64,000 nt of DNA, taken from Bartonella tribocorum CIP 105476. Its GTDB lineage: Bacteria; Pseudomonadota; Alphaproteobacteria; Rhizobiales; Rhizobiaceae. Both the position numbers and the translations under genes were made by a program. Position 1 is the stretch's first letter. Each line of letters begins with the position of its first letter. The stretch covers positions 2,251,001 to 2,315,000 of the forward strand of contig NC_010161.1 in the NCBI RefSeq assembly GCF_000196435.1, given 5' to 3'. The notes beneath the pieces are model-generated. The model was not told the origin of the DNA and did no database searches. It saw only the letters and a program-made list of their open reading frames with translations. Shown here one piece after another: positions 1-8,220 of this stretch.

Positions 1-1151
1 TTATTTAAAAGTTTTTGTGTATTACTCCTTGCCTTCAACACTGCCTCTTTTACAGCTATAATTTCTTCTAACAATACATCTCGCCTCAGGTTTGGATCTA
101 AATTTCCCAAACGGGTCTGTAATGATGTAAATTCTTGTATATTCATATTTCCATACCCTGACGCTCCATTTGGTGACTTCTGTTTCATTTCCTCCAAAGT
201 ATCACGTGCAAGATTCTTTTTAATCGCTTCAATATTTGACTTTAATATTGCAGCGTCAGTTGAAGATAATATTGAAAATATTGGTGCGAATATATTTGTA
301 CCAGTTAATGTAGATCGAACTAGTTTTTCTGTATTCTCAAGTAACCTAATATTAGTATTCTGACTAACTAATTCAGATTCAAAAAAATTTTTTTGCTTTG
401 TAAGCTTTTCTTTTTTTTCCTCATATGTCTTACTTCTTTTAACAACATTTGCTTCCCACTGTTTAGTCTCAGGATTAAAAACACCATAGTAATCAGGAGA
501 AAGTTTAGGTGATGTATTATCTATTTGTTGAGAACTAGAACGTGCATTCATTCCTTGTGTAAACAACCCATTAAGCATTTGAGGATTCCGTGCCATGAAC
601 CGCGCTTCTTCTTCACTGTAGCCTTTAGATTTTAGATACTCGACGGTCTGGTTAACCTGCCCTCTTTGTTTATCGCCTTCATGCAAGTTCTTCAGCCCCT
701 TGGCAAAACGTTGCCATCCAGACGAATCTGGACTTGCCGTTATCGCCCCCATAAGAAAATCATCAATATTTTTACTAACATCAGACTGTGAAAAACGTGA
801 AAGTTTATCCCAAAAACTAGGTTCTGGTTTAGAATTCTGTTCTTGTGGTATAACTTGTTCTGTTGGAACAGATGCATGATTTCCTACACTAGGTGGAATT
901 TCTTCTCTTGGAATTGGAGAAGGTTTATTTTCCTCACTACCTATCTGAGCAGGACGAATAGAACCTATTGGGGCAAAAGAAAAGGAACCTATATTGTATG
1001 GATTATTCATAGAAATCATACTAGGAAGAGCTGGTACTTGAGATCCAAATCTTTGATTTTCCTGTATTGCTTCCTGTAATAACTCTGTTCCCGTTTTTTT
1101 TCGTTTTAATGCCAAACTTCTATTTCTCTGGTCAAAATCCATAAAAACCAT
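1..1151 (-). CDS. Prophage virion-associated protein, 3' end outside window
   Basis: This leftward reading frame is open from an ATG at 1151 to the window edge, about 383 codons, with no stop inside. A good ribosome binding site (AAGGGG) lies seven bases before the ATG; a second in-frame ATG is at 1142. The protein has a proline- and serine-rich first third, then a charged helical region. I do not recognise a family. Its place as the last visible gene of the late operon, after the gp10-like and other internal proteins, suggests a DNA-ejection or tail-associated virion protein, as in P22-like podoviruses. That role is inferred from position only. Confidence 0.6.
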   Translation of the reverse strand, partial: MVFMDFDQRNRSLALKRKKTGTELLQEAIQENQRFGSQVPALPSMISMNNPYNIGSFSFAPIGSIRPAQIGSEENKPSPIPREEIPPSVGNHASVPTEQVIPQEQNSKPEPSFWDKLSRFSQSDVSKNIDDFLMGAITASPDSSGWQRFAKGLKNLHEGDKQRGQVNQTVEYLKSKGYSEEEARFMARNPQMLNGLFTQGMNARSSSQQIDNTSPKLSPDYYGVFNPETKQWEANVVKRSKTYEEKKEKLTKQKNFFESELVSQNTNIRLLENTEKLVRSTLTGTNIFAPIFSILSSTDAAILKSNIEAIKKNLARDTLEEMKQKSPNGASGYGNMNIQEFTSLQTRLGNLDPNLRRDVLLEEIIAVKEAVLKARSNTQKLLN

Positions 1152-1185
1152 TACACTACCCCTTATTTTTCTAAGATTATTCAAA

Positions 1186-2037
1186 CTAACCGGCAGCATT
1201 TGCTGCCTTTTCCGCAGCCTTCTTTAATCCAAAAAGCACCATCATAGCATTCTGCCAAGGGTCGTTACCATGCATCTTAGAGCCTGACATATTATTCGTT
1301 GTCGTGCCGTAATTTCTTGCAAAACCATGACCGGCGTTCATAAGCATATTCAACCTATTCCAACCGCTATTGTCTTGCTCCAGCCAACGTTCGCGATTGG
1401 CATCAACAACTCTCTGATTGTGAGTATCAAGCACTCCTCCCCCCTGTATGGCATTGGAATAAGCATTCCCATAACCCTGTAAGAAGTTATTGGAGGCTCC
1501 CAATTGATTTTGATTGGCTTGGTCTATCATGGCATTGGCTTGCATCATGCGGTCCGCATCACGATTATATTGCTCTAACATAGCACGCGCGTAGATAGAA
1601 TCTCTTCCTTTCCGCACTTCCTCTCTGTGATCAGGAGTTGCATAACGACCAATCCCTGAGAAATATCTGTTAATTTGAGTGTCTGAATCATCTAATGCTT
1701 CTTGAAGTGCTTGTTTGAAATACGAATTTTCTCCCATCATACCACCAGAAGCTACATGTCGAAGATTCATCATTGATGATGTCGGATTGTAAATTGTATT
1801 CATCAAAGAGCGATTTTGATAATGGTTAGGAATACTACCAAGACCACCAATTCCATAGAGCGTCTGATCACTTAATGGCGCTACACGAGGACCGCCATAA
1901 ACATTCCCACCCATCCCTGTATCATACAGATTATACGCATCAGCACCACCTCGCTTAAAGACATTCTGCATCCAACTAGGAGGGGCGCTTGTCTGAACCT
2001 GTTGTTGTTGTGTTGTTTCTGGTCTCTTGCTCCCCAT
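1186..2037 (-). CDS. Prophage late-operon protein, possible ejection protein
   Basis: This 283-residue protein is rich in Gly, Asn, Gln and Met, with a Gln-rich N-terminus and an Ala/Lys-rich C-terminal tail. It has no signal peptide or membrane segment. It starts one base after the stop of the preceding gene, behind a GGAAGGAA ribosome binding site, so it belongs to the same late transcript. The Gly/Asn/Met-rich composition without enzyme motifs fits an internal or ejected virion protein of a podovirus. I do not recognise a named family, so the role is inferred from composition and position. Confidence 0.6.
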   Translation of the reverse strand: MGSKRPETTQQQQVQTSAPPSWMQNVFKRGGADAYNLYDTGMGGNVYGGPRVAPLSDQTLYGIGGLGSIPNHYQNRSLMNTIYNPTSSMMNLRHVASGGMMGENSYFKQALQEALDDSDTQINRYFSGIGRYATPDHREEVRKGRDSIYARAMLEQYNRDADRMMQANAMIDQANQNQLGASNNFLQGYGNAYSNAIQGGGVLDTHNQRVVDANRERWLEQDNSGWNRLNMLMNAGHGFARNYGTTTNNMSGSKMHGNDPWQNAMMVLFGLKKAAEKAANAAG

Positions 2038-2038
2038 T

Positions 2039-2464
2039 TCACAATTCCTTCCTATAATAAAGCATATCTATGCCATAACCTTGTTTGTTCAGTGCACGTT
2101 TCCAGCCTAAACGACCCAAGATCTCTATCTCAAAAGCACCATTCTCACGCGCCCAATCCTCTGCAACCTGCAAATTGTCAACTTGATCAAGAACACCCTT
2201 GCCACTACATTCACAAATCAGTGCGCGCTTCTTTCCTAAAACTGTCTGCTGTATCTGGGTCGTGAATGCCGCTAAAAAGCGCTCGTCATCATCCAAAACA
2301 AGCCATAACTGTTTTTCCCCCGTGCAAATGGCTTCAATAAGATCTTGCAACGTGATTTCATGTTTAAAACGTTCTACATATGCTCTAAAGGATGCAATGA
2401 TGTCTTCCAGATAAGGCGCTATACGCTCCATATCCCAAGACGTGGTCAAATAGACTTTTGCCAT
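2039..2464 (-). CDS. Prophage virion-region protein, possibly GNAT-like
   Basis: This 141-residue protein begins at an ATG that overlaps the stop of the gp10-like gene in a TAATG arrangement, which points to translational coupling. The second half (residues about 80-135) has an alternating strand and helix pattern: a core strand, a helix, then a Gly-Arg-x-Gly-Trp segment and a closing Gly-Tyr. That layout recalls a reduced GNAT acyltransferase fold. I can see no clear acetyl-CoA binding loop, so enzymatic activity is unproven. It may be a structural or host-modifying protein made with the late genes. Confidence 0.5.
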   Translation of the reverse strand: MAKVYLTTSWDMERIAPYLEDIIASFRAYVERFKHEITLQDLIEAICTGEKQLWLVLDDDERFLAAFTTQIQQTVLGKKRALICECSGKGVLDQVDNLQVAEDWARENGAFEIEILGRLGWKRALNKQGYGIDMLYYRKEL

Positions 2465-3921
2465 TACCCTCTGCCTAAAGGACGTAAATCAACATCAAAC
2501 CCCGTAATTGCCGTCCAAGGTTCATTTTTAGGAATGCGTAATTTAAACCGGTGATAACGATTGCGTGAACGACCGTGATAAGCACCTGTAGCATAGGAAC
2601 ATTCTCTCTCCTTGTGCCATGTGATCGGCGTCTGATGATTGCGAAGACGACGTTCTCCGATACTTAAAAGACCTTGCGTCGTATCAACTTCGGCAAACAT
2701 CTTCGTGATAAAGTTAAAACTTCCATCCGGTGCCCCCATCTCTTGCGAAACAACCGTTGCCTCCATCGGTGCGCCCGTAAACATAACAAGACAATTGTTT
2801 TCATCAAAAGCACCAAGCATGGGAGCGCCACTTTGCCAACGAGGGCTGTCTAAAGAAGCAGGCAAGGACTCAAGATTGATCGAGATCTCATCTAACTGTT
2901 CTAAAGTATAACCTGTCGTAAATACGGGAAACAATGTGAAAGGCTTTCCCTGTAGCGTCGACCATTTCTGCAAGCCCCAATCATAAACAAAGGTCGTTTG
3001 CTCGTTATTACCTCTCTTTAATGACCAGTAAATCCGGTTATCAATGGGATCTATAACCCCTTGCATCTCATCAAGAGCAAACTTATCAAAGCTTTTAAAA
3101 ACCGTTCTATCAACTTTCTCAAAGCCTATCGGTAAAAATTGACCATCAGCACTCATCTGATAAAAGCCACCATCACCAGCAAAAAAAGCATCACTGCCTC
3201 GACAAGCTATAGAGGCTGCACTGCGCGCCCCGCGCTTGTCTTGAAGCTTTTGAAAAATAAAAGGAACCTTAGAGCCTAACGTAAAACAACCAGCATAAAT
3301 AGCAGAACGCAAAAAAACGAGTGGATTGCTCGATTCTGTCGCACCTTGCACATATTCTCCATCATTAAAATTATGATAATAACAATCTTTATCACCTACC
3401 GTCCAATGAGTTGCGTCATTCAAACCCGACCAATGAATACGATTGGGATGATCTGTCAATTGCATCAAACAAACAAAATCACCCCAAACCTTGACCAATC
3501 CTGCTTTCGGTGGATTGCCTCCTAATTCTTCAAACCGTTCAGAACTACGAACCTTGAAAACTTGCGGTTTATCATTTTTGTTTACCGCAATAATGGATTC
3601 GCCAAACAACGCAAAGGACCATTGATTATCCTCATTTGCTTGATAGGTCACACCGCTTTGGCTTATGTCTTTCCAACCCTGCGTTTGACTATCATAACTA
3701 TAAAGCTTTTTGGCTCCTCCTACGATAATCTTAACCCCATTACCACTTCGAAACGCTATACACCCCAAAGGCTTTTCTCCCAAAGGAGCCGATACTACCA
3801 TTGCGCTAGGCATAGGAATATAGCCTCCATCTGCCGGTAAAACATTCACAAGTGTATCCGTAAAGCTGCCATTGACGACCGAAACATCGGGGCGATAATC
3901 AGCGATTGGAAAATAAACCAT
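2464..3921 (-). CDS. P22 gp10-like tail accessory (DNA stabilisation) protein
   Basis: This 485-residue protein is rich in short beta strands, with repeated Trp/Gly motifs such as WSGLNDATHW and an IYWS...FVYDW block near residues 300-330. These are typical of the beta-propeller packaged-DNA stabilisation proteins of P22-like phages, whose relative gp10 plugs the portal below gp4. The gene follows the gp4-like gene directly, one base after its stop, which is the order found in P22-like genomes. No transmembrane or signal sequence is seen. The assignment rests on composition, length and gene order. Confidence 0.65.
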   Translation of the reverse strand: MVYFPIADYRPDVSVVNGSFTDTLVNVLPADGGYIPMPSAMVVSAPLGEKPLGCIAFRSGNGVKIIVGGAKKLYSYDSQTQGWKDISQSGVTYQANEDNQWSFALFGESIIAVNKNDKPQVFKVRSSERFEELGGNPPKAGLVKVWGDFVCLMQLTDHPNRIHWSGLNDATHWTVGDKDCYYHNFNDGEYVQGATESSNPLVFLRSAIYAGCFTLGSKVPFIFQKLQDKRGARSAASIACRGSDAFFAGDGGFYQMSADGQFLPIGFEKVDRTVFKSFDKFALDEMQGVIDPIDNRIYWSLKRGNNEQTTFVYDWGLQKWSTLQGKPFTLFPVFTTGYTLEQLDEISINLESLPASLDSPRWQSGAPMLGAFDENNCLVMFTGAPMEATVVSQEMGAPDGSFNFITKMFAEVDTTQGLLSIGERRLRNHQTPITWHKERECSYATGAYHGRSRNRYHRFKLRIPKNEPWTAITGFDVDLRPLGRG

Positions 3922-3922
3922 T

Positions 3923-4630
3923 TTAGAAATCCGTTGGAATTATGCGTGTGACGTTATGACGTTTGGACGTCTCTGCACGCAATTCATGCAACTGCTCGGT
4001 AAAGTCATTATAAGCTGCCGTTGCACAATCGGGTTCTTTAAGGATATTCTTGTACAACTCATATTTTGCACGCGCCTTAATCAGATCAAACGCGTGCACA
4101 AACCATAGATGCTCTTCATCAACACGCTCTATCTCTGATAAACGCTGTGGAGAGAGTATGAGTTGAATCTGATAGGCTCTGTCCGGTGTGGGATAAAGAT
4201 GCAGTTTCCTATCAAAATAACTGTAACAAACCGGTGTTCCTCGCTGCTCTGATGATAACGAAGACTCTAGAGAAAAAGGACTCCTGTGCTCTAATTCAAT
4301 CTTATGATGTGGATCAGAACAAAGATAAACGCTCCTTATTTTGACAGCTGTTTCAATATGGCGGGTGTCCGTTGCATCATAAGCGCCTTGACCCGCCCGT
4401 GTTTCAAACACCACATCACGGCTTTCGTTAAAGTAAAAAGTTTCCCTCTCACAAAAACGAATAGCAGCAAAAATACTTTCTTGGATTTGTGCTACATACT
4501 CGTCCGTAATGTCATCAATCTCATCTTGGATAACAGACACCATGTGTGAAAGCGTTTTTCTATGGTGATAAACATTTTGACTAGCCGGTATTGGTCCGCC
4601 TGTCCTAACCCGAATATAATGACGCGTCAT
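3923..4630 (-). CDS. P22 gp4-like head completion / tail accessory factor
   Basis: This roughly 235-residue, mainly helical protein lies directly before the gp10-like gene. The ATG at 4630 is preferred over a TTG one codon upstream, with AAAGG seven bases before it. Helical segments around residues 30-60 and 155-215 and the mid-protein strand region resemble the gp4 family of podoviruses, which binds the portal ring and closes the head after DNA packaging. No enzymatic motif is evident. A divergent toxin-antitoxin cassette starts just upstream, so transcription reaches this gene from the capsid side by passing antisense through that cassette. Confidence 0.55.
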   Translation of the reverse strand: MTRHYIRVRTGGPIPASQNVYHHRKTLSHMVSVIQDEIDDITDEYVAQIQESIFAAIRFCERETFYFNESRDVVFETRAGQGAYDATDTRHIETAVKIRSVYLCSDPHHKIELEHRSPFSLESSLSSEQRGTPVCYSYFDRKLHLYPTPDRAYQIQLILSPQRLSEIERVDEEHLWFVHAFDLIKARAKYELYKNILKEPDCATAAYNDFTEQLHELRAETSKRHNVTRIIPTDF

Positions 4631-4660
4631 CAAAATACCTTTCTGTAAGGAATATTATTA

Positions 4661-4693
4661 TTGACATTACACATCATGTGCATTACAGTGCAC
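4661..4693 (+). promoter_or_regulatory. Promoter and operator of the prophage toxin-antitoxin cassette
   Basis: A TTGACA box (4661-4666) and a TACAGT box (4684-4689) are separated by 17 bases. An inverted repeat, GTGCA-N6-TGCAC (4678-4693), overlaps the -10 box, as expected for autorepression by the antitoxin. The predicted start point is at or very near the toxin ATG at 4696, so the mRNA may be leaderless. Confidence 0.65.
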
Positions 4694-4695
4694 TA

Positions 4696-5004
4696 ATGAT
4701 ATTCATTCATAAAACGATAGAATTTGATAATTGGCTTAAGAAACTCAAAGATAAAAAGGCTAAAGCGATTATTCTTCAACGTGTTGTACGCTTAAAACAA
4801 GGACTTTTGGGTGATGTTAAGTTCTTCAATAGCATAGGTGAAGTACGCATCCACTATGGTGCTGGTTACAGAATTTATTTTACCCAAAAAGGCTCTGATT
4901 TTATCCTTTTGTTATGTGGTGGAGATAAATCAACGCAGCAAAGGGATATCGAACAAGCGTTAAAGTTAAAAGAGGAGTACAGTGATGAAAACAACCCCAT
5001 TTAA
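4696..5004 (+). CDS. RelE/HigB-family toxin (addiction module killer protein)
   Basis: This 102-residue basic protein (from ATG 4696; a GTG at 4678 is a less likely start) matches the HigB/RelE-like addiction-module toxins. These have a short helical N-terminus with a W-L-K-x-L-K-D pattern, a central strand region containing GEVRIHYGAGYRIYF, and a C-terminal LLCGGDKSTQQ-D segment. Members of this family are usually ribosome-dependent mRNA interferases. Its stop overlaps the start of the antitoxin gene by about 20 bases. It runs opposite to the surrounding late genes, which suggests a self-contained cargo cassette. Confidence 0.85.
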   Translation: MIFIHKTIEFDNWLKKLKDKKAKAIILQRVVRLKQGLLGDVKFFNSIGEVRIHYGAGYRIYFTQKGSDFILLLCGGDKSTQQRDIEQALKLKEEYSDENNPI

Positions 5005-5269
5005 ACCAGAAGAATATCTTGAAGACATTGAAGTACAACAAGCATTTCTCAATGAAGCCTTCAAAACTGGTGATGCCGCTCATATAGCGGATGCCATTGG
5101 TATCGTTGCTCGCTCTCAAAATATGCGTGCTTTAGCAAAAGAAACCAATCGCGAACGCAGTGGATTATATCGCTCCTTAAGTAAAACGGGTGACCCCAAG
5201 CTTTCTACTTTAGTCGCTGTCTTATCTGCCCTTAACCTGCAACTCTTTGTACAGTCTTCTACTTCATAA
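4985..5269 (+). CDS. HigA-like antitoxin with HTH domain
   Basis: This 94-residue protein is the partner of the preceding toxin. The ATG at 4985 lies inside the toxin gene, so the two are translationally coupled. The first third is acidic and probably wraps the toxin. Residues about 40-90 contain an HTH core (MRALAKETNRERSGLYRSL) followed by a leucine-rich end, as in addiction-module antidote proteins. It should bind the GTGCA inverted repeat at the promoter and repress the cassette. The order toxin-then-antitoxin is the HigBA arrangement. Confidence 0.85.
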   Translation: MKTTPFKPEEYLEDIEVQQAFLNEAFKTGDAAHIADAIGIVARSQNMRALAKETNRERSGLYRSLSKTGDPKLSTLVAVLSALNLQLFVQSSTS

Positions 5270-5304
5270 ACTGAAGGAGAGTTAATAGATCTCTCCTCTC
5301 AATT
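5270..5304. terminator. Hairpin between convergent antitoxin and virion genes
   Basis: A dyad with GGAGAG (about 5277-5282) and CTCTCC (about 5292-5297), extended by CTGA/TCAG ends, lies between the end of the antitoxin gene and the convergent end of the small virion gene. It can form a stem in either strand and probably ends transcription of the cassette. There is no long T-run, so termination strength is uncertain. Confidence 0.4.
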
Positions 5305-5685
5305 TCAGTGATTGGTTACGAATTCAACGACTATACTTGCTTGACCAGCTTGGACTGTTTTATCGGCTTTGGCATAAAGCGTGACCTCTTTATCAGAGGG
5401 AACAAACTCCTTCTGATTAGAAATCGTCGCTGCTTTAATACCCGCTTGTTTGATCTCTAACTCACCAAATTCAGTCCCGCCAGCAGTGCTGCCTATTTTG
5501 ACCTTTGTGTCCGAAAATGCTGTCTTAATAAACGCCTTGATCGAAATAATTAAAGCACCACGAGGGAGAGTGCCTATCTTCATTACGTTTTCTTTGTTTT
5601 CATAGCTAAAATTAAGACGCAAGAAGCTTACTTGCTGCGTATGAAGGTTTCTCCCCTGTAAGGGCTCTGGTAAATAATCTGCCAT
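5305..5685 (-). CDS. Small prophage virion protein, paralogue 2
   Basis: This 126-residue protein starts at ATG 5685, behind AAGGA. The frame stays open upstream but the extension overlaps the neighbouring gene and is not shared by its paralogue. It aligns over its full length with the gene just before it (5696-6076): both begin MAD-LP-PLQGRNLHTQQ and end with a beta-rich EF(V)NH-like tail. The strand-rich composition and position directly after the major capsid gene suggest a head decoration or minor capsid protein. I do not recognise a named family. Confidence 0.65.
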   Translation of the reverse strand: MADYLPEPLQGRNLHTQQVSFLRLNFSYENKENVMKIGTLPRGALIISIKAFIKTAFSDTKVKIGSTAGGTEFGELEIKQAGIKAATISNQKEFVPSDKEVTLYAKADKTVQAGQASIVVEFVTNH

Positions 5686-5695
5686 GTTGTATTCC

Positions 5696-6076
5696 TTAAT
5701 GATTTGCCACAAATTGCACGACCACAACACATTCACCAGCATCTGTGGTTTTATCTCTTGTTGCATAAAGGGTCATTTCTTTATCCTCTGGAGCAAAAAC
5801 CTTTTGGTCTGTTGGTGTAAAATCTTGTGTAGTTTGGGCTTTGATATCTTTTTCGCCAAACTCATTGCCCCCATAGCTGCTGCCAATCTTCAATTTCGCT
5901 TCGGAAAATGCCGTCTTCACAAACGTTTTAATTGAAGTAATCAAAGCGCCACGAGGCAAAATTCCGATTTTCTCTGTAAGATTCTTCTCTTTATGTGAGA
6001 TATTCAAACGCAAGAAGCTTACCTGCTGCGTATGCAAATTTCTCCCTTGTAATGGAGGGGGTAATTGATCTGCCAT
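5696..6076 (-). CDS. Small prophage virion protein, paralogue 1
   Basis: This 126-residue protein is a tandem paralogue of 5305-5685, with the same length, same ends and a shared core (PRGALI-SIK-F-KTAFS). The two stop and start within about 10 bases of each other. It follows the major capsid gene by about 20 bases, so a capsid decoration or stabilising role is plausible. The mid region (around residues 80-100) is where the two copies differ most. No enzymatic motif is visible. Confidence 0.65.
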   Translation of the reverse strand: MADQLPPPLQGRNLHTQQVSFLRLNISHKEKNLTEKIGILPRGALITSIKTFVKTAFSEAKLKIGSSYGGNEFGEKDIKAQTTQDFTPTDQKVFAPEDKEMTLYATRDKTTDAGECVVVVQFVANH

Positions 6077-6098
6077 GTCTTGTTTTCCTCCTTAATGT

Positions 6099-7226
6099 TT
6101 ACGCTGCGGCTTCACCGCTGTAGGTAGGAATAACAATCGTTCCAAAATCTTGGGCTGTCTGTCCACTATTTGGCATTTGGAAACGAGTTTTCTTCATTCC
6201 TATCAAAGTTTTTGCTGCAACACCAAATTCACGTTCATAATCAAAATACTCTTCTTTAAGGGTGTAATTTGTTGCACTATGATTTTTCCCAAAACCTATA
6301 ATTGCACTCTGCGCTCCTAAGAACACCGCACGACGCACACTTTTGACAGCTGTATGATCTGTCGATTTTACACCGTGAGTGACATGAATAGCTTCGCGTA
6401 AAATAACACCATTATACATGCCAAGAGAACCATCAAAGATTGGGTTCTTTGCACGAGAAGTCGCATAAACTGATTTTTGGATATCTAACCATTCACCAGC
6501 AGCTGTATTGGTGCGCAATTGCATCACTTGTGTTGGGTGCAAATAGAGAACGTAAACATCATCACCATTGACATGGACAGGAGAAATTTGCGGATTGGCA
6601 AGTTTTGCTTGTTTAACCGCTTCATCAATCAACTTCAAGCTAAAGCTATGTTTCGCTTTATCGGTGAGATCTTCATCCTTGGTTTTTGCATCGGGACGAA
6701 TAATCCGTTCACTGCTTGGTGCCATGATTTCATTAAAGCCATAATGAACCGGTTTAATGTACACTTCTCGACCATCAACACTAATGGTACGGGCTGTATA
6801 ACCACATACTTGCAAAAAGAACATGATGCTTAAACGATTGGCATACCAGCGAACCAAGCCTTCTTTGGCTTTCTTGCGTAAATTCGGGAGGATTCTCTGT
6901 TGGTCAATCGAGTCATCATTGGCAACACGTGCTGCATGTAAGAGCTCGTTAATTACCAACCGATCATTCATAAATTGAAGCGCTTCTTCATTGCCCTCTA
7001 AGGTTTCACCCTGCGTGACACCGTCCCCAAACAGATTGACCAACAAACTGAATGTAACGCTGTCCCCTGCACTCTTATGGGTTTCGTTATAAAGCTGGAT
7101 AATACTATTCGAACTTTTGCCAATCAGAGGGGCAATTTTCGTCGCTTTCAAAACTTCATTGCTTAATTTCTGTGACCACAATTTCACCGATTGCGGATCA
7201 TGAGTCCCTATATGTGTTGTTGCCAT
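6099..7226 (-). CDS. Major capsid protein, N4-gp56 family (DUF4043)
   Basis: This roughly 375-residue protein has the features of the N4-gp56/DUF4043 major capsid family: an N-terminal helical arm, a QGETLEG loop near residue 80, a YANRLS helix near 130, and a long C-terminal strand region including an FDGSLGMYNGV segment. The ATG at 7226 is preferred; a GTG four codons earlier overlaps the AAAGGTG binding site. It sits between the scaffold-like gene and two small virion genes. A strong terminator hairpin lies just upstream, which may tune its level relative to the portal and scaffold. Products of this family form the icosahedral head. Confidence 0.8.
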   Translation of the reverse strand: MATTHIGTHDPQSVKLWSQKLSNEVLKATKIAPLIGKSSNSIIQLYNETHKSAGDSVTFSLLVNLFGDGVTQGETLEGNEEALQFMNDRLVINELLHAARVANDDSIDQQRILPNLRKKAKEGLVRWYANRLSIMFFLQVCGYTARTISVDGREVYIKPVHYGFNEIMAPSSERIIRPDAKTKDEDLTDKAKHSFSLKLIDEAVKQAKLANPQISPVHVNGDDVYVLYLHPTQVMQLRTNTAAGEWLDIQKSVYATSRAKNPIFDGSLGMYNGVILREAIHVTHGVKSTDHTAVKSVRRAVFLGAQSAIIGFGKNHSATNYTLKEEYFDYEREFGVAAKTLIGMKKTRFQMPNSGQTAQDFGTIVIPTYSGEAAA

Positions 7227-7249
7227 TTTTTGTTTCACCTTTCTTTGCT

Positions 7250-7276
7250 ATAAAAAAACCGGCTTTAAAGCCGGTG
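7250..7276 (-). terminator. Intrinsic terminator between scaffold and capsid genes
   Basis: On the minus strand a perfect stem ACCGGC-TTTAAA-GCCGGT (7258-7275) is followed by a run of seven T. It sits inside the late operon, just before the capsid gene, so either transcripts are attenuated here or antitermination is used. Confidence 0.7.
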
Positions 7277-7319
7277 GAAAACCCGCATCAGAGGCGGATT
7301 ATGCTGTAAAATCTATTGC

Positions 7320-8207
7320 CTAATCGGGGTCTGCACCCATAATTTCATAAAAACGCGCTTCATTCTTCGGATTGGATATCCACACATCAAATTCCTTCTC
7401 TGACATATCGGATAGAGTTTGTTTAGTCATTGGTCCAGTACTCCCTCCTCCACCAGATGCCGTTAAGGTTCGCGCAGAATTCTGACGGTTTTGAAGCGCC
7501 GCAACTTGATTATTCGCTTGCACTGCTTGATTTTGATAGCCAAGATTTTGCGCTATCCTATAAAGCTCTTCTGCCGGATTGAGATCTCTTTGTGCACAAG
7601 TCGCTACAAGCGCATGCAATTGATCTTTTATAATCGCATCTATTGTGTTTTGATCTGCACACTCTGGATAAAGTGACGACCAAGACCTCAATTCTTTTGC
7701 ACGCGTCTCATAAAGAAAATTTGCTGCCGCATCAAAATCACTGGATTTAGTTTTAAATGTCTCAACAGAATTATTGAAAAACTGACCAAGACGCATATCA
7801 TGCTGTTGCTGTTCCTCAGCTTGTCTTAGCGCCTCTTTCTGTGCCCTAATATACGCATCTTGCTCTTGTAACTTTTTTCCCATCCAACCCATGTAACCAA
7901 TAATGTCTTGTGTAGGGTCTGGAGGTCCACCTTCTCCTTCAACCATGGGTGTCTGGGCTTGGGGTTCATAAAACTTGACAAGCGCTTCACGGGCTTGTTT
8001 GGCTTGTTCTACAGCGCGCTGCTGCTCTATACTAGGAACGATTTCTGAAGGCTTGTCAACGGGCTCTGCAACCGGCTCTGAAGGTGTCGCATCATGGCTC
8101 TCAACTGTCTCGACATCATAATCGCTCTCAAAAGAGCTCTCATCATCAAAGACCGGTGCTCCAACCCTGTAATCTTCATTCATAGCTTCGTTCATTTCTG
8201 CATTCAT
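7320..8207 (-). CDS. Putative scaffolding protein
   Basis: This 295-residue acidic protein is rich in Glu, Gln and Ala. An unstructured N-terminal 100 residues is followed by a Gln-rich coiled-coil segment (about 105-140) and a small C-terminal globular part ending in DPD. It lies between portal and capsid genes, the usual place for a scaffolding protein that directs procapsid assembly and then leaves the head. The ATG at 8207 has GAGAGG seven bases upstream. A protease motif is not visible. Assignment is by composition and synteny. Confidence 0.65.
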   Translation of the reverse strand: MNAEMNEAMNEDYRVGAPVFDDESSFESDYDVETVESHDATPSEPVAEPVDKPSEIVPSIEQQRAVEQAKQAREALVKFYEPQAQTPMVEGEGGPPDPTQDIIGYMGWMGKKLQEQDAYIRAQKEALRQAEEQQQHDMRLGQFFNNSVETFKTKSSDFDAAANFLYETRAKELRSWSSLYPECADQNTIDAIIKDQLHALVATCAQRDLNPAEELYRIAQNLGYQNQAVQANNQVAALQNRQNSARTLTASGGGGSTGPMTKQTLSDMSEKEFDVWISNPKNEARFYEIMGADPD

Positions 8208-8220
8208 TCTCTAACCTCTC

